Shown: positions 16,834 to 21,253 of the stretch, in pieces
Position numbering within the stretch: the first letter of the stretch is position 1
Layout: every line of letters begins with the position of its first letter
Assembly: GCA_024403215.1 (NCBI GenBank)
Contig: JAKSSJ010000008.1
Span: 1 to 21,253 of the forward strand
Source of the DNA: Clostridia bacterium
GTDB taxonomy: Bacteria; Bacillota; Clostridia; Peptostreptococcales; Anaerovoracaceae
DNA: 21,253 bases
Direction of reading: 5' to 3'
Notes under the pieces: model-generated
Databases searched by the model: none
Seen by the model: only the letters and a program-made list of their open reading frames with translations
What the model was told of the DNA's origin: nothing
Translations under genes and position numbers: made by a program

Positions 16834-17609
16834 TGAAGATTGCAGTCACAGGAAAAGGTGGCGTTGGTAAGACAACTCTTTCTTCTACGCTTGCAAGACT
16901 TTATGCCGATGAGGGCAGAGTAGTGCTTGCAGCAGATGTAGATCCAGATGCAAACCTTGGTATTGCTCTTGGACTTACAGAAGAAGATGTTGAGTCTATA
17001 GTTCCAATCGGCAGGATGAAAGATCTTGCAAAGGAAAGAACTGGAGCCAACGAATACAACACTTTTTTAAAACTTAATCCTCAGGTTTCCGATATACCAG
17101 AAAAGTTTGCAAAGGAAATAAACGGAGTAAAACTTTTGGTTATGGGAACTGTAGAAGCAGGCGGAACAGGTTGTGTTTGCCCAGAGCATATCATGATTAA
17201 ATCCGTTATATCATCACTTGTACTAAGAAAAGATGATGTAGTGGTAATGGATATGGAAGCTGGACTTGAGCATCTTGGCAGAGGTACTGCAAGCTGCATG
17301 GATCAGTTCATTGTAGTTGTAGAGCCTGGCGCAAGAAGCATCCAGACCTACAAGGATGTAAAAAGACTTGCCGCTGATCTTGGAATAACAAATGTAAATG
17401 TTGTTGCTAACAAGATTAGAAACGAAGAGGATAAAAAGTTTATAGAAGATAACATTCCAAAAGAACACATATTAGGATTTATGAGCTACAACGAAGAGGT
17501 TATAGATGCTGATAGAAAAGGAGCTTCTCCTTATGACGTCAGCCCAAAAGTAGTAGCAGAAGTAAAAGAAATTAAATCCCGCATTGATCAGAATAATAAA
17601 GGAGTTTAG
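16833..17609 (+). CDS. cooC: CooC, nickel-insertion ATPase for CODH maturation
   Basis: A 258-residue MinD/ParA-type (SIMIBI) P-loop ATPase with a deviant Walker A GKGGVGKTT at 7-15. The nickel-binding CxC motif, Cys114-Val-Cys116 in GCVCPEH, distinguishes CooC from other MinD-like proteins. It dimerises on ATP binding and helps load nickel into the CODH C-cluster (family knowledge). Translation is coupled to CODH by a one-base overlap, and acsB starts two bases after its stop. Length and motifs are normal. Confidence 0.95.
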   Translation: MKIAVTGKGGVGKTTLSSTLARLYADEGRVVLAADVDPDANLGIALGLTEEDVESIVPIGRMKDLAKERTGANEYNTFLKLNPQVSDIPEKFAKEINGVKLLVMGTVEAGGTGCVCPEHIMIKSVISSLVLRKDDVVVMDMEAGLEHLGRGTASCMDQFIVVVEPGARSIQTYKDVKRLAADLGITNVNVVANKIRNEEDKKFIEDNIPKEHILGFMSYNEEVIDADRKGASPYDVSPKVVAEVKEIKSRIDQNNKGV

Positions 17610-17611
17610 AA

Positions 17612-19744
17612 ATGGTTGGACTTTTTGACAGAGTATTTAAAGGCTCTGATGAGATGTTCGCAAAGGCAGAAGAATCTGTTAATAAGGCAGTTGCAGATCT
17701 TGGCGCAGATGCACCAATGACACTTCCTGATACAGCTTACTACCTTGCTTGCATCTATTGCTATCTTGGCATTAAGATCCAAACACTTGGAGAGCTTAAG
17801 GCTGCACTTCCTGCAGTAAAAGCAATGATGACAAGAGAATATAAAACAAAAGATATCTTTACATCTGGTGTTGGTACAGCAATCGCAGCAGAAATTATTG
17901 AAGCTTGCAAATATGCTTATACTTCAACTCCATATGAAGGAACAAAATATCATGGACATTTCTCTGATGCAGAAGTAAGAACACTTGGTGTTCCACTTGT
18001 AACAAGAGACATTCCAGGATTCGTAGTAATGATTGGACCTGCTCCATCTGCAGACGAAGCTGTAGATATGATTAAGGGCTATCAGGCAAGAGGTATTTTC
18101 GTATTCTTAATCGGTGGAATCATTGATCAGCTCGAATCAAAGGGCATTCAGATGAACTACGATGTAAGATGCGTTCCTGTTGGACCAGACATCTGGGCTG
18201 TAGGCCACATTATTTCTCTCGTAGTAAGAGCTACAAAGATTTTCGGAAACGTAGAATTTGGCGATTACGACGGATACAATCAATATACATTCGACAGAAT
18301 CTTTGCATTTGTTAATGCATATGCACCTGTTGATGATATTACAGTTGCTTGCGGTGCTGGCGCAATTCAAATGGGATTCCCAGTTATCACAAACGACACA
18401 AAGGATATGTGGAGAGTTCCAAAGTCACTTATCATTAACGAAAACACAAAGGATTGGATTGAAACATCTCTTGAAGCTAGAGACATTAAGATTAAGGTTT
18501 CTGAGGTTAAGATTCCAGTTACTTATGGTAACGCATTTGATGGTGAAATCATTCGTAAGGCAGACATGCAGATTGAAGTTGACGGTTCAAGAGTTGACTG
18601 CTGCGAATTCTGCAAGACAGTTGAACTTTCTGAAATTGAAGACCACAAGATTGAAGTTATCGGAAAAGATTTTGATGAATTCGATGTTGGAGCAAAGATT
18701 TGCCTCACAATCACAGCAGAGGTTAACGGTAAGGATTGGCAGACTGACTTTGAACCAGTAGTTGAAAGAAAGTTCCACCACTTCATTAACTGCGCTGAAG
18801 GTATTATGCACACAGGTCAGCGTGATATGATCAGAATCCGTATTTCTAAGGGCGCATTTGATGCTGGATTCAGAGCAAAGCACCTCGGCGAAATCCTCTA
18901 TGCAAAGATTAAGGAAGAATATGATGCAGTAGTTGATAAGTGCCAGATTAAGATCTACACAACAGAAGAAGGCTGCAAGCAGGTTAGAGAAGAAGCAAAT
19001 GTAACATTTGCTAAAAGAGATGAAAGACTTAAGTCTGTTACAGACGAGTCTGTTCCAAACTTCTATACTTGCATTCTTTGCCAGGCATTCTCACCAAGCC
19101 ACGTTTGCATTGTTACACCAGAAAGACTTGGTCTTTGCGGTGCTGTATCCTGGTTTGATGCAAAGGCAACACACCAGCTTGATCCTAACGGACCATGCCA
19201 GGTTGTTACAAAGGATAACTGCTTAGATGATAGACTTGGTAGATATACAGATGTTGATGAAGCTGTTAACCAGTACTCACATGGTGCTTTAGAGCATGTA
19301 ACACTTTACTCAATTATGGAAGACCCAATGACAAGCTGCGGTTGCTTCGAGTGTATTTGCGGTATTGAACCAATGTCAAACGGCGTTGTAATTACAAACC
19401 GTGAACATGCTGGAATGACCCCACTCGGAATGACATTCTCTGAAATGGCTTCCATGACAGGTGGTGGTGTTCAGACACCAGGATTCATGGGACATGGTAA
19501 GCAATTCATAGCTTCCAAGAAGTTTATCGCTGCAGAAGGCGGTATGGGAAGAATTGTATGGCTGCCAAAGGCATTAAAGGATCAGCTTGCTGATAGAATT
19601 AATGCAACAGCTAAGGACCTCTACGGAATTGATAATTTTGCAGATATGATTGCTGACGAAACTATCACAACAGACGTAGAAGGACTTATGGCCTTCCTCA
19701 CAGAGAAGAACCACCCAGTTCTTGGTATGGAACCAATGATGTAA
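17612..19744 (+). CDS. acsB: CO-methylating acetyl-CoA synthase (AcsB)
   Basis: A 710-residue enzyme that condenses CO, a methyl group from the corrinoid Fe-S protein and CoA to acetyl-CoA. All A-cluster ligands are present at a constant offset of 19 from Moorella thermoacetica AcsB: Cys487, Cys490, Cys499 and Cys509 (Moorella 506, 509, 518, 528) and the Cys576-Gly577-Cys578 motif (595-597). The Phe that gates the CO channel in Moorella is also kept (Phe493). The N-terminal domain that docks to CODH and receives CO through a tunnel is full length, as in bacterial rather than archaeal ACS. An AAAGGAG ribosome binding site lies within the end of cooC. A strong terminator follows, so this is the last gene of the unit. 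Confidence 0.97.
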   Translation: MVGLFDRVFKGSDEMFAKAEESVNKAVADLGADAPMTLPDTAYYLACIYCYLGIKIQTLGELKAALPAVKAMMTREYKTKDIFTSGVGTAIAAEIIEACKYAYTSTPYEGTKYHGHFSDAEVRTLGVPLVTRDIPGFVVMIGPAPSADEAVDMIKGYQARGIFVFLIGGIIDQLESKGIQMNYDVRCVPVGPDIWAVGHIISLVVRATKIFGNVEFGDYDGYNQYTFDRIFAFVNAYAPVDDITVACGAGAIQMGFPVITNDTKDMWRVPKSLIINENTKDWIETSLEARDIKIKVSEVKIPVTYGNAFDGEIIRKADMQIEVDGSRVDCCEFCKTVELSEIEDHKIEVIGKDFDEFDVGAKICLTITAEVNGKDWQTDFEPVVERKFHHFINCAEGIMHTGQRDMIRIRISKGAFDAGFRAKHLGEILYAKIKEEYDAVVDKCQIKIYTTEEGCKQVREEANVTFAKRDERLKSVTDESVPNFYTCILCQAFSPSHVCIVTPERLGLCGAVSWFDAKATHQLDPNGPCQVVTKDNCLDDRLGRYTDVDEAVNQYSHGALEHVTLYSIMEDPMTSCGCFECICGIEPMSNGVVITNREHAGMTPLGMTFSEMASMTGGGVQTPGFMGHGKQFIASKKFIAAEGGMGRIVWLPKALKDQLADRINATAKDLYGIDNFADMIADETITTDVEGLMAFLTEKNHPVLGMEPMM

Positions 19745-19773
19745 GACGTAATAGGATTGTATTAACATAAACC

Positions 19774-19806
19774 AAGGGCCCGCGGCACAAGCCGCGGGCC
19801 CTTTTT
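19774..19806 (+). terminator. Strong intrinsic terminator after acsB
   Basis: A perfect 13-bp stem pairs AAGGGCCCGCGGC (19774-19786) with GCCGCGGGCCCTT (19791-19803) around an ACAA loop and runs into TTTTT. The stem is almost pure GC in an AT-rich region, which makes this a textbook rho-independent terminator. Confidence 0.96.
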
Positions 19807-19826
19807 ACATTTTATGGAATAAGACT

Positions 19827-19844
19827 TTGTTGAAAAATAGACAA
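19827..19844. promoter_or_regulatory. Putative Rex operator before the metV-rnfC gene
   Basis: TTGTTGAAAAATAGACAA keeps the TTGT-N10-ACAA frame and matches the clostridial Rex consensus at 11 of 14 defined positions. It overlaps the -35 of the best promoter candidate. It is the weakest of the three main sites, but its placement fits repression. Confidence 0.45.
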
Positions 19845-19855
19845 GGAATTATGCT
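19827..19855 (+). promoter_or_regulatory. Candidate promoter of the metV-rnfC transcription unit
   Basis: TTGTTG (19827-19832) and TATGCT (19850-19855) are spaced by exactly 17 bp. A perfect TATAAT at 19898-19903, with TGCCAT 16 bp upstream (19876-19881), is a second option. One of them must serve this gene, because the terminator upstream closes the previous operon. Confidence 0.4.
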
Positions 19856-19939
19856 ATTTATGTAGATTATGACAGTGCCATAAGCCCGTCTTAGTATTAT
19901 AATATAAAGTGAAATAAAATATAGGAAAGGAGACGAAAA

Positions 19940-21142
19940 GTGAACTATATTAAGTATAAGTTAAAAGATAACGACGAACTAAATGCTCTCCTTAAGGATA
20001 AGGACAATCTTTTCGTTGTATCTTGTAACAAGTGCTTTAAGGAATTCGATACTCTTGAAGAACCTGAGCTTAATGAGTTTGCAGAGCTCGCAAAGGCTGC
20101 TGGAAAGAAAGTTACTGGCACACTTGCAGTAGATTTTATCTGCAATAGAACTCAGACAGAAAAGGCATTAGAGGGAAAGATTCCAGCTGGAACAGAAAAC
20201 ATCATCGTTCTTGCTTGCGGACTTGGTATTCAAACCGTAGCAGATATGGAAGACATGCCTGTATACAGCGGAACAAATTCCTTAAACTACATTGGCTATC
20301 ATGGTATGGCCCTTTCAAAGAAAACATGCGAAGCATGTAATCAATGTTTCCTCAACATCACAGGAGGTATCTGCCCAATCGTTGATTGCACCAAGAGCCT
20401 TATTAACGGACAGTGCGGCGGTGCTAAGAACGGTAAGTGCGAGATAGATCCAAACAAGGATTGCGCATGGGAAAAGATCAATGCAAAACTTAAAGAACAA
20501 GGACGTCTTGAGGAATTCCTTAAGGAACCTGTTGAACTTAGAGATTACTCAAAGGTTAACTTTAAGGCTGTTAATGAATTCGTTAAGAGCGTAAGAGAAA
20601 ATCGTTTTGCAGGATATTATGGTGGTGTTCATCCAAGCGAGCGTAAGGAATTTACAGAGCACTTAGCTCTTGAAAGATTCCCAGAACCAAAGACTGTTGT
20701 CATTCCAATGTCCATGCATGCAGGTGCTCCTGCAAACCCACTTGTTAAAGCAGGTGATATGGTTAAGGTTGGACAAAAGATTGGTGAAGCATCAGCATTC
20801 ATCAGCTGCAACGTTCACTCAAGTGTAAGCGGAAAGGTTGTTGCTGTTGAGAATCGTCTCCATCCGAATAGAGGAGAGGTTATGTCTGTTGTTATTGAAT
20901 CAGACGGAAAGTTTACTCTTGATGAATCAGTAAAGCCAGCAAAGCCTCTTAATGATCTTACACCAGACGAAATCGTAGAAATCGTTAAGGAAAAGGGTAT
21001 CGCCGGAATGGGCGGTGCAGGTTTCCCAACCTACGTAAAGCTTAAACCAGGTAAGCCTATTGAAGCAGTACTTGTAAATGGTAGCGAATGCGAACCACTT
21101 ATTACTGCAGACCATAGAGTTCTTCTTGAATATGTTGTATAG
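19940..21142 (+). CDS. MetV-like domain fused to N-terminal half of RnfC (MetV-RnfC2 fusion), apparently truncated
   Basis: A 400-residue product starting at a GTG with AAAGGAG seven bases upstream. Residues 1-200 match the methylene-THF reductase C-terminal (MetV) domain: Cys29/Cys32, Cys130, Cys133, Cys136, Cys145, Cys150, Cys159, Cys167 and Cys175, in the family pattern CP...C...GQCGG...C...CAW. Residues 225-400 match the start of RnfC: GGVHP (228-232), the IPMSMHAGAPA segment, the FMN/NADH-site GGAGFPT (358-364) and NGSECEPLITADHR. In Acetobacterium woodii, MetF, MetV and RnfC2 are separate proteins of one reductase. The RnfC half normally continues with an SLBB-like region and two 4Fe-4S motifs, but a TAG at 21140 cuts it off. 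The sequence beyond looks foreign, so this may be an assembly break. metF would be expected downstream. Confidence 0.85.
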   Translation: MNYIKYKLKDNDELNALLKDKDNLFVVSCNKCFKEFDTLEEPELNEFAELAKAAGKKVTGTLAVDFICNRTQTEKALEGKIPAGTENIIVLACGLGIQTVADMEDMPVYSGTNSLNYIGYHGMALSKKTCEACNQCFLNITGGICPIVDCTKSLINGQCGGAKNGKCEIDPNKDCAWEKINAKLKEQGRLEEFLKEPVELRDYSKVNFKAVNEFVKSVRENRFAGYYGGVHPSERKEFTEHLALERFPEPKTVVIPMSMHAGAPANPLVKAGDMVKVGQKIGEASAFISCNVHSSVSGKVVAVENRLHPNRGEVMSVVIESDGKFTLDESVKPAKPLNDLTPDEIVEIVKEKGIAGMGGAGFPTYVKLKPGKPIEAVLVNGSECEPLITADHRVLLEYVV

Positions 21143-21253
21143 CTGGGGGCAGTCGTAAAACAGGTTGGTGAACCACATGGGTTTGCTTCCAATACCTTGG
21201 ATAGTGGCCAGGACGGTCGCAACTAGCGGCCTCTATTTATCCTGCCCGTCACA
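21143..21253. other. GC-rich terminal segment of atypical composition
   Basis: The last 111 bases are about 54% G+C by my count, clearly above the AT-rich genes before them. No RnfC homology is recognisable in any frame. In the metV-rnfC frame there are 27 open codons between the TAG at 21140 and another TAG at 21224. The segment may be a mis-joined contig end or the edge of an inserted element; I cannot identify it. Confidence 0.5.

Noticed and set aside
18258..18761. 167-codon + strand frame inside acsB
   Set aside because: It is out of frame with an intact acsB whose A-cluster ligands are all present; the composition is leucine/threonine-rich shadow sequence.
21140..21226. Readthrough of TAG (for example as pyrrolysine) to extend the RnfC domain
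   Set aside because: The 27 codons after the TAG do not resemble RnfC and end at another TAG, and the base composition changes. A junction or truncation explains it better.
1..21253. CRISPR arrays, tRNA/rRNA genes, insertion sequences
   Set aside because: No regularly spaced direct repeats, no tRNA-like cloverleaf and no transposase motifs were seen. The gaps are short and explained by promoters, operators and terminators.

Overview
The window looks like chromosome from an anaerobic, low-GC Gram-positive bacterium of the Clostridia/Eubacteriales that carries at least part of the Wood-Ljungdahl (reductive acetyl-CoA) pathway. The reasons are an AT-rich sequence, AGGAGG-type ribosome binding sites, AGA-dominated arginine codons, and a CO dehydrogenase / CooC / acetyl-CoA synthase cluster. 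Every complete gene is on the + strand. Species cannot be assigned from sequence reading alone.

Region 1 (1-7517) is a tight run of co-directional genes with overlaps or spacing of a few bases. It holds the tail of an upstream gene, a 7-TM protein I do not recognise, an RlmL-type THUMP rRNA methyltransferase, a HAD-IIA phosphatase, an MFS transporter of the SLC45/sucrose-symporter type, a glycerophosphodiester phosphodiesterase (GDPD), a GlpA-like FAD oxidoreductase with a C-terminal BFD-like [2Fe-2S] domain, and a second FAD/NAD oxidoreductase fused to a DUF1667 domain. The last three suggest a path from glycerophosphodiester to glycerol-3-phosphate to dihydroxyacetone phosphate.

Region 2 (7518-14833) is a V/A-type ATPase operon in the order E, DUF2764, A, B, D, I, K. 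This is the reduced arrangement known from Chlamydia, spirochaetes and Bacteroidetes, with no recognisable C, F or H subunit. Subunit K keeps the residues that bind Na+ in Enterococcus hirae NtpK, so Na+ coupling is predicted.

Region 3 (14834-19806) encodes the CO dehydrogenase catalytic subunit, its nickel-insertion ATPase CooC and the CO-methylating acetyl-CoA synthase AcsB, with all cluster ligands present. It ends at a very strong intrinsic terminator, and no corrinoid protein or methyltransferase genes follow.

Region 4 (19807-21253) starts a new transcription unit with a GTG-initiated gene that fuses a MetV-like (methylene-THF reductase C-terminal, cysteine-rich) domain to the N-terminal half of an RnfC-like domain. 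The RnfC part ends abruptly at a TAG at 21140. The last ~110 bases are distinctly more GC-rich, so the end of the window may be a contig-end artefact or an insertion junction.

The most interesting signal lies between the genes. Each of the three intergenic regions (before the ATPase, CODH/ACS and metV-rnfC units) contains an 18-bp dyad close to the clostridial Rex consensus (TTGTTAA-N4-TTAACAA). Together they suggest that CO2-fixation and ion-gradient genes share a redox-sensing (NADH/NAD+) regulon. No RNA genes, insertion sequences or CRISPR arrays were seen.
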